This document shows, piece by piece, positions 53,118 through 62,066 of a DNA stretch of 64,000 bases. This DNA comes from Sinomicrobium kalidii. Its GTDB lineage: Bacteria > Bacteroidota > Bacteroidia > Flavobacteriales > Flavobacteriaceae. The stretch is taken from contig NZ_CP089211.1 of the NCBI RefSeq assembly GCF_021183825.1, positions 2,542,001-2,606,000 of the forward strand, given 5' to 3'. Each line of letters begins with the position of its first letter. Positions within the stretch are counted from its first letter, which is position 1. The notes beneath the pieces are model-generated. The model was not told where the DNA came from, ran no database searches, and saw nothing but the letters and a program-made list of their open reading frames with translations. Position numbers and translations under genes: made by a program.

Positions 53118-54011
53118 ATGGTTGTAGAAGATAAAAATATCGCTATAAGTTCTGCTGATGAGATACAGCTGGAAGAGGGTTTTTCCATCTTACGACTTCA
53201 AAATGAAGAAAATACTGATCAGCATCTCATCAAGGAGATCGATTGCAGCTTTATACAGTTTCACTTTTGTCTCCGGGGAAGTTCCAGGTTTAATTTTAAC
53301 GGGGGGCGATACCATCTACAGGTGGCCGAAGAACAGTCGCTGTTGCTTTACAATCCGCAGCGCGACCTGCCCATTGACCTGGAAATGAGTCCGAAATCGC
53401 AACTCATTTCGATCCTGATTTCCATAAAAAAGTTCCATTCCCTTTTTTCGCACGAAGCGGACTATATTCACTTTCTGAGCGAAGAGAACAAGGACAAGAA
53501 ATATTATAACGATATGGAGATCACCCCGGCAATGATGGTGGTGCTCAACCAGATCATCCACTATAACCTGCACGATTCGGTAAAACGGCTTTATCTGAAA
53601 GGAAAGGCCTATGAATTGATGGGGTTGTATTTCAACAAACCCGAGGATGCTGATACGGAGCAGTGTCCGTTTCTGGTGGATGAAGAAAATGTGGCCCGGA
53701 TCAGGAAGGCCAAGGATATTATCATAGCCAATATGGCCGAACCGCCAGGGCTCGAAACTCTGGCCAATGAGGTAGGGCTCAACCTTAAAAAACTGAAAAC
53801 GGGATTTAAACAGATTTACGGGGATTCGGTATACAGTTTCCTTTTCGATTACAAAATGGAATACGCCCGGAAAATGCTGGAAGGCGGAGCGCATAATGTC
53901 AACGAAGTGGGCTTTAAGATAGGGTACAGTACGGCAAGTCATTTTATTGCGGCCTTCAAGAAAAAATATGGTACTACGCCCAAAAAATACCTGATGTCGC
54001 TCGCGGGATAG
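53118..54011 (+). CDS. AraC family transcriptional regulator next to heme operon
   Basis: The 297-residue protein (ATG at 53118) has a cupin-like N-terminal sensing domain (about 15-160; FIQFHFCLRGSSRFNFN) and two AraC helix-turn-helix motifs at the C-terminus (about 200-295; LETLANEVGLNLKKLKTGFK and VNEVGFKIGYSTASHFIAAF). It is divergent from hemA and upstream of hemH in the same direction. In flavobacteria such a regulator is often found here; it is a good candidate regulator of heme genes, although no binding site is known and an iron or heme signal is not shown. Confidence 0.88.
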   Translation: MVVEDKNIAISSADEIQLEEGFSILRLQNEENTDQHLIKEIDCSFIQFHFCLRGSSRFNFNGGRYHLQVAEEQSLLLYNPQRDLPIDLEMSPKSQLISILISIKKFHSLFSHEADYIHFLSEENKDKKYYNDMEITPAMMVVLNQIIHYNLHDSVKRLYLKGKAYELMGLYFNKPEDADTEQCPFLVDEENVARIRKAKDIIIANMAEPPGLETLANEVGLNLKKLKTGFKQIYGDSVYSFLFDYKMEYARKMLEGGAHNVNEVGFKIGYSTASHFIAAFKKKYGTTPKKYLMSLAG

Positions 54012-54081
54012 GTCTTCAAAGCTGGAAAGGGTCAGATTAAGTGTTCTGTTCTGCTTTTCCGGATTCCTGCTTTTAAAAACA

Positions 54082-54528
54082 ATGGAAGAAGTTATATCGA
54101 GACTTGAAAATCAGCTTAAAAGAGCAGAGGCATTCCTGGCCACTGCCTCTCCTGAAAAATTGGAGTACAAGCCTTCGGAACACAAATGGTCGGGAAAGGA
54201 GATCCTGGGGCACCTTGTGGATTCCGGGGTCAATAATCTTCAGCGGTTTACCGAAATTCAATATCCCAACAACGGGATCTACAGGGTAAGAGGTTATGAT
54301 CAGGACGAACTGGTGAAGGCCAATAACTACCAGGATGCCCGGGTAGAGGAAATACTGGGGTTATGGATGGCCGTCAATACGCGGATTTTGAGTATTATGA
54401 AGCAGCAAACCGGGCATATGTTGAGCCGAAAGGTGATTTTTGAAAACGGGGAACAGGCGGATTTGAGGTTTTTGATGAAAGACTATGCGGATCATACGGA
54501 GCATCACCTTAAACAAATAATGCGTTAA
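54082..54528 (+). CDS. DinB family protein
   Basis: The 148-residue protein has the four-helix DinB/YfiT fold with the usual metal-binding His pattern: HLVDSGVNNLQRF and DYADHTEHHLKQI. Similar proteins use Zn or Ni and include thiol transferases; function here is unknown. It lies 70 bases downstream of the AraC regulator and 110 bases before the ThuA gene. Confidence 0.85.
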   Translation: MEEVISRLENQLKRAEAFLATASPEKLEYKPSEHKWSGKEILGHLVDSGVNNLQRFTEIQYPNNGIYRVRGYDQDELVKANNYQDARVEEILGLWMAVNTRILSIMKQQTGHMLSRKVIFENGEQADLRFLMKDYADHTEHHLKQIMR

Positions 54529-54638
54529 AAACTGGCGGACAGGTCGTATAATCCGTAATGAATCGTTAAATTTGGAATCCTTAATACGGAACATTTCATA
54601 GTAAACGTTAACAGAATATCTAATCAGAATATATCGGA

Positions 54639-55358
54639 ATGAAACTAACCCCAGCTCTCCTGGTCCTGTTGCTTACCACCATGTCATTTGGACTTTATGC
54701 ACAAAAGCAGCAAAGTGTACTGGTTTTTACAAAAACCGAAGGATACCGCCACAAGTCCATAGAAACAGGTGTGGCACTGTTGGAAAAACTCGGAGAGGAA
54801 AACCGGTTTGATGTGATCCATACCGAGGATGCTTCCGTCTTTACCAAAGATTCCCTGTCCCGTTTCAATGCCATAGTATTTCTGAACACCACGGGCGATA
54901 TATTGAATAAGGAACAACAGAGGGCTTTCGAATTTTTTATGGAGAAAGGCGGTGGCTTTGTAGGGGTGCATGCTGCATCCGATACGGAATACGAATGGCC
55001 GTGGTACGGAATGCTCGTAGGGGCGTATTTTGACAATCACCCCGAAATCCAGGAAGCGGTTATAAAGGTGAAGGTTCCCACACATTCTACCTGTGCCCAT
55101 CTCGGAGATACCTGGACAAGAACAGATGAATGGTATAACTTCAAGAATATCAGTCCCAATATTAAAGTATTGCTCAGCCTGGATGAATCTTCATATGAAG
55201 GAGGCACTAACGGCGAATCTCACCCCATTGCATGGTACCAGGAATTTGCCGGAGGACGTTCGTTCTACACCGGGGGCGGGCATACCAAAGCATCCTATAG
55301 TGAAGAAGCTTTTGTAAAACACCTGTTGGAAGGAATCAAATACTGCCTGTATCGTTAG
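54639..55358 (+). CDS. Secreted ThuA-like domain protein
   Basis: The 239-residue protein has a signal peptide (LTTMSFGLYAQ) and a complete ThuA/glutamine-amidotransferase-like fold: VLVFTKTEGYRHKSIETG, FLNTTGDILNKEQQRAFE, GGGFVGVHAASDTEYEWPWYG and GRSFYTGGGHTKASY. Family members are linked to sugar metabolism (trehalose, glycosides) in the periplasm, but no catalytic mechanism is known. A TAAATTTG box lies at 54567-54574. Confidence 0.88.
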   Translation: MKLTPALLVLLLTTMSFGLYAQKQQSVLVFTKTEGYRHKSIETGVALLEKLGEENRFDVIHTEDASVFTKDSLSRFNAIVFLNTTGDILNKEQQRAFEFFMEKGGGFVGVHAASDTEYEWPWYGMLVGAYFDNHPEIQEAVIKVKVPTHSTCAHLGDTWTRTDEWYNFKNISPNIKVLLSLDESSYEGGTNGESHPIAWYQEFAGGRSFYTGGGHTKASYSEEAFVKHLLEGIKYCLYR

Positions 55359-55478
55359 TCGGGCAGGAGGTTTGGTCCGGATAGGAATCGACTATATCCC
55401 GATCGATAAAAAAATGGAGAGGCTTTCCTGTCAAACCTCAAATAATGCCTATTTTTATCCGAAAATTAAAACAAGAAG

Positions 55479-56495
55479 ATGAAGGGTGTTTTATTGGTGA
55501 ACCTGGGCTCACCGGACAGTACGGATGTAAAGGATGTCAGGAAATATCTGGATGAATTTTTGATGGATAAAAGGGTGATTGACGTTCCCTGGCCTTTGCG
55601 CGCATTTATCGTAAAAGGAATGATTCTGAGGACCCGGCCCAAAAGCTCGGCCGAAGCATATGAAAAGATCTGGTGGGAAGAAGGTTCGCCCCTTATTGTT
55701 TTGTCCCGGCGTTTACAGGAAAAAGTACAGGAAATGGTATCTTTACCTGTTGCCCTGGCCATGCGCTACGGGAACCCTTCGCTAAAATCAGGTCTGGAAG
55801 AGTTAAAACAGAAGGGTGTTACGGAAGTGTTGCTGATTCCGCTTTATCCCCAATTTGCCATGGCCACCACCGAAACGATATTGGTCCTGGCCGAAAAACT
55901 CCGGAAAAAGTACTTCCCGGAAATGAGTTTTACCACCATGCCCGCTTTCTATAATCATCCCGACTATATCCGGGTGCTTTCCGCCTCCGTAGAAGATGCG
56001 CTACGGGAAAAGGAGTGGGAACATTTGCTGTTTTCCTATCACGGCGTGCCCGAGAGGCACATTAAAAAATCGGATATTACCAAATCCCATTGTAAGATAG
56101 ACGGAAGCTGTTGTAAGACCGCTTCCCCCGCACACCGTTTTTGTTACCGTCACCAGTGCTACGAAACTACGAGACAGGTGGCATCCTACCTGGAGCTGAA
56201 GGAGGGGACATATTCCACATCGTTCCAGTCCCGGCTGGGAAAAGACCCCTGGTTGCGGCCGTATACCGACCATACCGTAGCCGGATTTGCTGAAAGCGGC
56301 ACTAAAAAAATGGCCATTGTTACCCCGGCCTTTGTTTCCGATTGTTTAGAAACCCTTGAGGAAATAGGGATGGAAGCCCGGGAGGATTTCCTGGAAAAGG
56401 GCGGTGAAGAATTTCATGTGATCCCCTGTATAAATGACCGGGAAGATTGGGTAAAGGTACTTTCACGCTGGATGGACGAATGGGCAGACCAATAA
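55479..56495 (+). CDS. hemH: Ferrochelatase
   Basis: The 338-residue enzyme inserts Fe(II) into protoporphyrin IX. GVLLVNLGSPDS at the start, the catalytic His in LFSYHGVPERHI, and VTPAFVSDCLETLEEIGMEA (active-site Glu). A stretch with five Cys within 23 residues (from HCKIDGSCCK to FCYRHQC) fits an internal [2Fe-2S] cluster as in some proteobacterial and Bacteroidota ferrochelatases. Separated from the rest of the heme operon but next to its likely regulator. Confidence 0.96.
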   Translation: MKGVLLVNLGSPDSTDVKDVRKYLDEFLMDKRVIDVPWPLRAFIVKGMILRTRPKSSAEAYEKIWWEEGSPLIVLSRRLQEKVQEMVSLPVALAMRYGNPSLKSGLEELKQKGVTEVLLIPLYPQFAMATTETILVLAEKLRKKYFPEMSFTTMPAFYNHPDYIRVLSASVEDALREKEWEHLLFSYHGVPERHIKKSDITKSHCKIDGSCCKTASPAHRFCYRHQCYETTRQVASYLELKEGTYSTSFQSRLGKDPWLRPYTDHTVAGFAESGTKKMAIVTPAFVSDCLETLEEIGMEAREDFLEKGGEEFHVIPCINDREDWVKVLSRWMDEWADQ

Positions 56496-56591
56496 GATTT
56501 TAGAAAAAGGGGCGATGTGTAAAATATTTAGCGCCTCTTTCCGACTATATTAATAGTGCGTTCGATTTATTTTGGGCTGACTGTCACACGA

Positions 56592-56621
56592 TTTGTTAAC
56601 AGTATTACAGTCAGTAATTTG
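56592..56621 (+). promoter_or_regulatory. Promoter-like sequence upstream of MATE gene
   Basis: TTTG (56592-56595), 19 bases, TAATTTG (56615-56621), one base shorter than TAnnTTTG. If used, the leader to the MATE gene would be about 155 bases. The rest of this 287-base gap shows nothing notable. Confidence 0.35.
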
Positions 56622-56782
56622 CATCTTTTTTAAATCGGATTCCGTTAAATTATACAGCGTAAAGGGCAGATTCCGTATGCTCCGGATCTAAAGGTGATCT
56701 TATAATTGCTTTGCAAAAGAAATAGAGGAAAGATAGGATTTTGCGTCCCGGATTCGGAAATTTGCCATCCTAAGAAAATATC

Positions 56783-58144
56783 ATGGGGAAAATTTCTTCG
56801 AAAGACCTTGGGGAGGAACCTATAGGCAAACTACTTATAAAACAGGCTGTTCCGGCTTCTATCGGTATACTGGTGATGTCGCTTAACATATTGATCGACA
56901 CCATATTTGTGGGCAACTGGATAGGTTCTATTGCCATTGCGGCCATTAATGTGGTATTACCGGTATCGTTCTTTATTGCCGCATTGGGGATGGCCATAGG
57001 TATAGGAGGATCTTCTATTATCTCCAGGGCCTTGGGGGCGAATAACCACCAAAAGGCCCTGCGTACGTTTGGCAACCAGATTACCCTGACCCTTATTGTT
57101 ACCCTGACCTTTGTAACGGCGGGACTGATCTTTGTAGACAGCATTGTTCCCGGGTTCGGGGGTAAGGGGGCTATCTTCGATCCTGCCAAGGTATATTATG
57201 TTGTTGTATTGTACGGAGTGCCCGTACTTGCACTTTGCATGATGGGCAATACGGTTATCCGGGCCGAGGGCAAGCCCAAGTTCGGTATGGTGGCCATGAT
57301 GATCCCTTCGGTAGGAAACCTGCTTCTGGATTATATCTTCATCAACCTGCTCGACTACGGTATGTATGGCGCGGCCTGGGCTACTACGGGATCGTATTTT
57401 CTGTGTTTTGTCTATATCCTCTGGTTTTTCCGCTCCGGCAATTCCGAACTGAAACTCAACTGGAAACACCTGGCCCTGCAACGCGATATCGTAAAGGAAA
57501 TAGGGGCGCTGGGATTTGTTACCTTGGCCAGGCAGGCCGTGGTGAGCATTACGTATCTTTTTGTGAATAACATATTGTATCATCTGGGAGGAGAATCGTC
57601 GGTAACCGTGTATGCCATTATCGGCCGGATGCTCATGTTTGCCCTTTTTCCGGTGCTCGGTGTTACACAGGGGTTTCTGCCCATTGCCGGGTTCAACTAC
57701 GGGGCAAAGATGTACGGCAGGGTGGTTGAGAGTATCAATATAGCCATAAAATATGCCGCTTTGCTGGCCCTGCTGGTGTTTATATTTATTATGCTGTTCC
57801 CCGATACCATTGTACGGGTATTTACTACAGATGCTGAAGTGGTGAACCAGACCCCTTCGGCCATGCGATGGGTTTTTGCGGCAACACCTATCATAGCCAT
57901 ACAACTTATCGGGGCGGCCTATTTCCAGGCCGTGGGCAAGGCGATACCTGCACTCCTCCTCACGCTTACACGGCAGGGATTCTTTTTTATACCCCTTATT
58001 CTCGTATTGCCGAATTTTTACGGAGAACTGGGCGTGTGGATATCCTTTCCCATTGCAGACCTTCTTTCCACCCTTGTCACCGGATTTTATCTCAACAAGG
58101 AGATCAGGCTGAAATTAAAGCGGGAGGTTCCGGCAGATTCCTGA
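56783..58144 (+). CDS. MATE family efflux transporter
   Basis: The 453-residue protein has twelve membrane helices in two halves typical of MATE exporters: PIGKLLIKQAVPASIGILVM, DTIFVGNWIG, LPVSFFIAALGMAIGIGGSS and MLMFALFPVLGVTQGFLPIAGFNYGAK. It uses Na+ or H+ gradients to export cationic drugs or other compounds. It precedes hemJ by 54 bases in the same direction; whether it exports porphyrins is unknown. Confidence 0.92.
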   Translation: MGKISSKDLGEEPIGKLLIKQAVPASIGILVMSLNILIDTIFVGNWIGSIAIAAINVVLPVSFFIAALGMAIGIGGSSIISRALGANNHQKALRTFGNQITLTLIVTLTFVTAGLIFVDSIVPGFGGKGAIFDPAKVYYVVVLYGVPVLALCMMGNTVIRAEGKPKFGMVAMMIPSVGNLLLDYIFINLLDYGMYGAAWATTGSYFLCFVYILWFFRSGNSELKLNWKHLALQRDIVKEIGALGFVTLARQAVVSITYLFVNNILYHLGGESSVTVYAIIGRMLMFALFPVLGVTQGFLPIAGFNYGAKMYGRVVESINIAIKYAALLALLVFIFIMLFPDTIVRVFTTDAEVVNQTPSAMRWVFAATPIIAIQLIGAAYFQAVGKAIPALLLTLTRQGFFFIPLILVLPNFYGELGVWISFPIADLLSTLVTGFYLNKEIRLKLKREVPADS

Positions 58145-58198
58145 GTTTTGCATAAGTACGGATATTATTCCTAAATTTAACGGAGTAAATAAAAAGCA

Positions 58199-58750
58199 AT
58201 GACGGAATACTATAATTATATAAAGGCACTGCACCTCATCTTTGTGATTACCTGGTTTGCAGGCCTGTTTTACATTCCCCGCCTGTTTGTTTACCAGGTT
58301 GAAGCCTTTCGGAAACCGTCCCCCGAAAAGGAGATTCTAGGAAAACAGTTAAAGCTTATGGCCAAACGGCTGTGGTTTATTATCACCTGGCCGTCTGCCA
58401 TACTTGCCGTTGTCTTTGCCGTGTGGCTGCTCTTTCTCTATCCTTCGTGGCTCAGTATGGGCTGGATGCATGTCAAACTCCTTTTTGTGTTGCTGCTTAT
58501 CGGGTATCATTTAAAAACCCACCAGATCTTTAAACAGCTGCAAAGGGACGAGGTAAAATATTCCTCCGGGTTTATGCGTATCTGGAACGAGGGGGCCACC
58601 ATCCTGCTTTTTGCTATCGTTTTCCTTGTCATACTGAAAAACAGCATCAACTGGATTTTCGGGGTGCTGGGCATTCTTGTGCTGGGGATATTGCTTATGC
58701 TGGGCATTAAACTCTACAAGCGGATCAGGGACAAAAACCCCGATGCCTGA
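58199..58750 (+). CDS. hemJ: Protoporphyrinogen IX oxidase HemJ
   Basis: The 183-residue inner-membrane protein matches HemJ (UPF0093/CopD-like): YIKALHLIFVITWFAGLFYI with the conserved His, LFVYQVEA, and MHVKLLFVLLLIGYHL with another conserved His. Four or five membrane helices. It oxidises protoporphyrinogen IX to protoporphyrin IX, the only candidate for that step in this window since no hemG or hemY is seen. Between the MATE exporter and the sensor kinase. Confidence 0.9.
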   Translation: MTEYYNYIKALHLIFVITWFAGLFYIPRLFVYQVEAFRKPSPEKEILGKQLKLMAKRLWFIITWPSAILAVVFAVWLLFLYPSWLSMGWMHVKLLFVLLLIGYHLKTHQIFKQLQRDEVKYSSGFMRIWNEGATILLFAIVFLVILKNSINWIFGVLGILVLGILLMLGIKLYKRIRDKNPDA

Positions 58751-58813
58751 AACATGGTCCGGAATTTGCAGTTTGCAGAACCAATACAATAAATAGTAAG
58801 CGTGGATAAGAGG

Positions 58814-60268
58814 ATGTCATTAAGGCTGCGTATTTTTATCGCCATGATATTGCTAGTGGTCGTGGCCTTTGTGCTTATTGCCGGGGTTACGGTGCTGCAG
58901 TTCAAGCAACAGTCAAACGAGTACCATAACGAACGCCTGGAACGCAAGGAAGACCAGGTAATTGCAAGTATAAATTATACACTGGAAACCACAACCTGGC
59001 CTGTAACTACCGAAAACCTGCAATATATTTTCAGGGAAGAGATATACAAGATTGCCGATGTCCAGAATGTTTCGTTTAATATTTATGACCTTGAGGGAGA
59101 TCTTATCAAGAGTTCCAGGCCATATTCCGAAGAAGATTCCACGATACTTAAGATCAGCGACACCATTCTGGATAAAATTGCAATGAATCCGCGTAAGCGC
59201 TATGTAGAACGGCACATTGCGGCCGGCGACCGTTTCCGGGCTTCCTATTCCTACATCACCGACATGCGTTTCAAGCCCATCGGGATACTCAATATTCCGT
59301 ATTTTGAGGATGATTCTTTCAATAACAAGGAGCTCCGTTCTTTCCTGTTCCGGCTCGGGGGAGTGTATATATTCATCCTTATCGCAGCAATTTTCCTGGC
59401 CTATTTCATTTCCAAATACATTACCCGTTCGCTGAAGACCGTCAGTGATAAGTTGCAGGAAACCAGGTTCAGTTCCCGTGCCGCAAACAAAAGGATCATG
59501 TTGCGGCACGCCAGTGAAGAGATATACAATCTGGTAAATTCATACAACAGCATGGTGGACGTTCTGGAAGAAAGTGCCGTAAAACTGGCCAGGAGCGAAA
59601 GGGAACAGGCCTGGCGCGAAATGGCCCGTCAGGTGGCCCATGAGATCAAAAATCCGCTTACCCCCATGCGGCTGAGCGTGCAAAGTTTCCAGAGAAAGTT
59701 TGACCCCTCCGACCCGGATATGGAAAAAAAGCTCAACGAATTTTCCCGAACGCTTATCCAGCAGATCGATACCATGAGCAGTATAGCCTCGGCCTTTTCC
59801 AATTTTGCCAGCATGCCCGTACAGCAAAATGAAACCCTGAACGTTGTGGAAATAGTAAGGCTGGCCCTTGATATTTTTACGGAAGACTATATTGTATTTA
59901 CTGCCCACAGGGAAGAGGTTATTGTTAAGATGGACCGCACACAACTCGTCCGGGTAATTACCAACCTGGTGAAGAATGCCATACAGGCCATTCCGGAAGA
60001 CCGGGAGCCGAAAGTGGTGGTTTCCGTGTGTTCGGAAGGGCAGACCGTGAAGATTACGGTAGCGGACAACGGTATCGGTATAGCCGAAGAAAACCGCGAC
60101 AAGATATTCGAACCCAAATTCACCACAAAAACCAGCGGTATGGGGCTTGGCCTCGGAATGGTAAAGAATATTGTGGAAAACTATAAAGGAAGTATTAACT
60201 TTACTTCAAAACCGGGCAGGGGAACCGTATTTACCATTATTTTTCCAAAGGCACAACACAACAAATAA
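58814..60268 (+). CDS. NtrY-like sensor histidine kinase
   Basis: The 484-residue kinase (ATG 58814; an in-frame GTG at 58802 is possible) has two membrane segments (about 7-30 and 175-198) enclosing a periplasmic sensor of about 145 residues, then a HAMP-like linker, a dimerisation domain with phosphorylated His in [20 protein letters not shown] and an ATPase domain with [18 protein letters not shown] and [15 protein letters not shown]-box form is NtrY-like. No response regulator is encoded nearby, so the partner is elsewhere. Sequence of the sensor gives no hint to the signal. Confidence 0.92.
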   Translation: MSLRLRIFIAMILLVVVAFVLIAGVTVLQFKQQSNEYHNERLERKEDQVIASINYTLETTTWPVTTENLQYIFREEIYKIADVQNVSFNIYDLEGDLIKSSRPYSEEDSTILKISDTILDKIAMNPRKRYVERHIAAGDRFRASYSYITDMRFKPIGILNIPYFEDDSFNNKELRSFLFRLGGVYIFILIAAIFLAYFISKYITRSLKTVSDKLQETRFSSRAANKRIMLRHASEEIYNLVNSYNSMVDVLEESAVKLARSEREQAWREMARQVAHEIKNPLTPMRLSVQSFQRKFDPSDPDMEKKLNEFSRTLIQQIDTMSSIASAFSNFASMPVQQNETLNVVEIVRLALDIFTEDYIVFTAHREEVIVKMDRTQLVRVITNLVKNAIQAIPEDREPKVVVSVCSEGQTVKITVADNGIGIAEENRDKIFEPKFTTKTSGMGLGLGMVKNIVENYKGSINFTSKPGRGTVFTIIFPKAQHNK

Positions 60269-60285
60269 AGCAAAAACAAATATAT

Positions 60286-61071
60286 ATGGAAGAATACAAG
60301 AATATTTACGTAGAAGAAGAAAACCACATAGCATTTATTACCATAGACCGCCCTGCAAAACTCAATGCACTGAACAGGGAGACCATAGCCGAATTGCACG
60401 ACGCTTTTAAGGAAAATGACGAAGATCCGGATATCAAAGTGATAATAATAACCGGAAGCGGGGAGAAAGCCTTTGTTGCCGGGGCGGATATATCGGAGTT
60501 TGCCGATTTTTCCGTGACCGAGGGCGAGACACTTGCCGCCAAGGGACAGCATTTGCTTTTCGACTTTGTAGAACACCTCCGCACTCCCGTAATTGCTGCC
60601 GTAAACGGTTTTGCCCTGGGGGGCGGGCTCGAACTGGCCATGGCCTGTCATTTCCGGGTGGCTTCACCCAATGCCAGGATGGGGCTTCCTGAAGTGTCGC
60701 TCGGGGTTATCCCCGGATACGGAGGCACGCAGCGGTTGCCCCAGCTCGTAGGGAAAGGAAAAGCCCTGGAGATGATCATGACCGCCGGAATGATCAATGC
60801 GGAAGAAGCGAAAACCTATGGTCTGGTAAATCATGTGGTCCCCCAGGAAGAGCTGCTGGATTTTTGTGAGGATCTGGCGCTCAAGATCAGTAAAAATTCC
60901 GGAGTGGCTATAGCAGCGGCCATACAGGCCGTCAATGCCGGCTATAAAGATGGTGTGGACGGGTATAAGGCCGAGATAAAAGCCTTCGGGAGCTGCTTCG
61001 GTACGGAGGACTTCAGGGAAGGGACAACAGCCTTTCTGGAAAAGCGGAAAGCGGAATTTCCGGGAAAATAA
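60286..61071 (+). CDS. Enoyl-CoA hydratase/isomerase family protein
   Basis: The 261-residue crotonase-fold enzyme has the oxyanion-hole segment [12 protein letters not shown] and [17 protein letters not shown], and both catalytic Glu residues: in [11 protein letters not shown] and in [18 protein letters not shown]. It is a probable short-chain enoyl-CoA hydratase in fatty acid or amino acid breakdown. Starts 17 bases after the kinase gene and ends with a terminator at 61131-61174. No acyl-CoA dehydrogenase or thiolase is nearby. Confidence 0.92.
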   Translation: MEEYKNIYVEEENHIAFITIDRPAKLNALNRETIAELHDAFKENDEDPDIKVIIITGSGEKAFVAGADISEFADFSVTEGETLAAKGQHLLFDFVEHLRTPVIAAVNGFALGGGLELAMACHFRVASPNARMGLPEVSLGVIPGYGGTQRLPQLVGKGKALEMIMTAGMINAEEAKTYGLVNHVVPQEELLDFCEDLALKISKNSGVAIAAAIQAVNAGYKDGVDGYKAEIKAFGSCFGTEDFREGTTAFLEKRKAEFPGK

Positions 61072-61130
61072 TTGACGGAATACATCTTTCTCCTAAAAGG
61101 GAGCTTATGCGATACTATGGAGAAAATCCG

Positions 61131-61174
61131 GGCTTCGGGATTTATTTGGCTTAAACAAATTCCGAAGCCTTTTT
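61131..61174 (+). terminator. Intrinsic terminator after enoyl-CoA hydratase gene
   Basis: GGCTTCGG (61131-61138) pairs with CCGAAGCC (61162-61169), with further pairing inside, followed by five T. Located 60 bases past the stop codon. Confidence 0.8.
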
Positions 61175-61272
61175 CATGGCACTCATAGTGGTTTTATGCC
61201 CTCTGGATCATAGTCCGACCTGCGCTATGGCGATAAAAAGTTGAATGCTCTGCAATGAATGTACAGCCCCGG

Positions 61273-61863
61273 TTATTTCTGAAGTTCCAGCAAGCGGGCC
61301 ACATACTTTCCTACCACATCAAATTCCAGGTTGACTTCCGTGCCTGTTTTGTAATTTCTGAAATTAGTGTGCTCATAGGTATAGGGAATAATGGCTACAC
61401 TAAAAGTGTCGGTTCCTGAATCTACCACGGTAAGGCTGGTACCGTCAATGGTAATGGAGCCTTTTTCTATGGTAATATTGTTGTTTGAACGATCGTAGGT
61501 AAAAGTAAATAGCCAGCTTCCGTTCACATTTTTAATATCCGTACAGACTGCGGTCTGGTCCACATGGCCCTGAACGATATGTCCGTCCAGCCTGTCGCCC
61601 AGTTTCATGGCGCGTTCCAGGTTTACGGCATCCCCCTTTTTGAGCTTGCCGAGGCACGACCTTTCCAGGGTTTCCCGGATAGCCGTTACGGTATATTCGT
61701 GCCCGTCTATAGCTACCACCGTGAGACATACTCCGTTGTGCGAAATGCTCTGATCTATTTTCAGTTCCGGTGTGATGTTGCTTTTAATGGATATGTGCAA
61801 ATTGTCCCCATCCGGTTCAAGATTTGTTACCGTTCCGAGTTCTTCGATGATCCCTGTGAACAT
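61273..61863 (-). CDS. ribE: Riboflavin synthase alpha chain
   Basis: The 196-residue enzyme (start chosen at MFTGIIEELGTV, the universal N-terminus; the frame extends 21 residues upstream) has two similar lumazine-binding barrels: residues about 1-95 with SHNGVCLTVVAIDG and 96-190 with GSITIDGTSLTVVDSG. It converts 6,7-dimethyl-8-ribityllumazine into riboflavin. No FMN riboswitch was recognised upstream. Divergent from pdxA. Confidence 0.96.
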   Translation of the reverse strand: MFTGIIEELGTVTNLEPDGDNLHISIKSNITPELKIDQSISHNGVCLTVVAIDGHEYTVTAIRETLERSCLGKLKKGDAVNLERAMKLGDRLDGHIVQGHVDQTAVCTDIKNVNGSWLFTFTYDRSNNNITIEKGSITIDGTSLTVVDSGTDTFSVAIIPYTYEHTNFRNYKTGTEVNLEFDVVGKYVARLLELQK

Positions 61864-62066
61864 TCTTTCGTATTTATTGGTTAATTTTGCTTTGTAAAAG
61901 TAATGAATTATAAAACCACCGTACACTTTTACTTTTGTTAAATTTCGACAAATATGTCGTATCCTTGATTTGGTTTTGTGAATAACAATGTGACCGAAGA
62001 CCGGGAGATGGATAGCAGGAATACACCGGCCATCCTTTATCGGTTTTCAGTCAGAAAAACATACAG

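Noticed and set aside
61946..61959. CGACA-AATA-TGTCG palindrome between ribE and pdxA, sharing AATATGTCG with the ArsR operators
   Set aside because: Half-sites and spacer differ from the ATCGA-N6-TCGAT form and the flanking genes have no link to the exporter, so the likeness is probably chance.
61864..62066. FMN riboswitch upstream of ribE
   Set aside because: No conserved RFN-element sequence is seen, and ribE starts within a short AT-rich leader.
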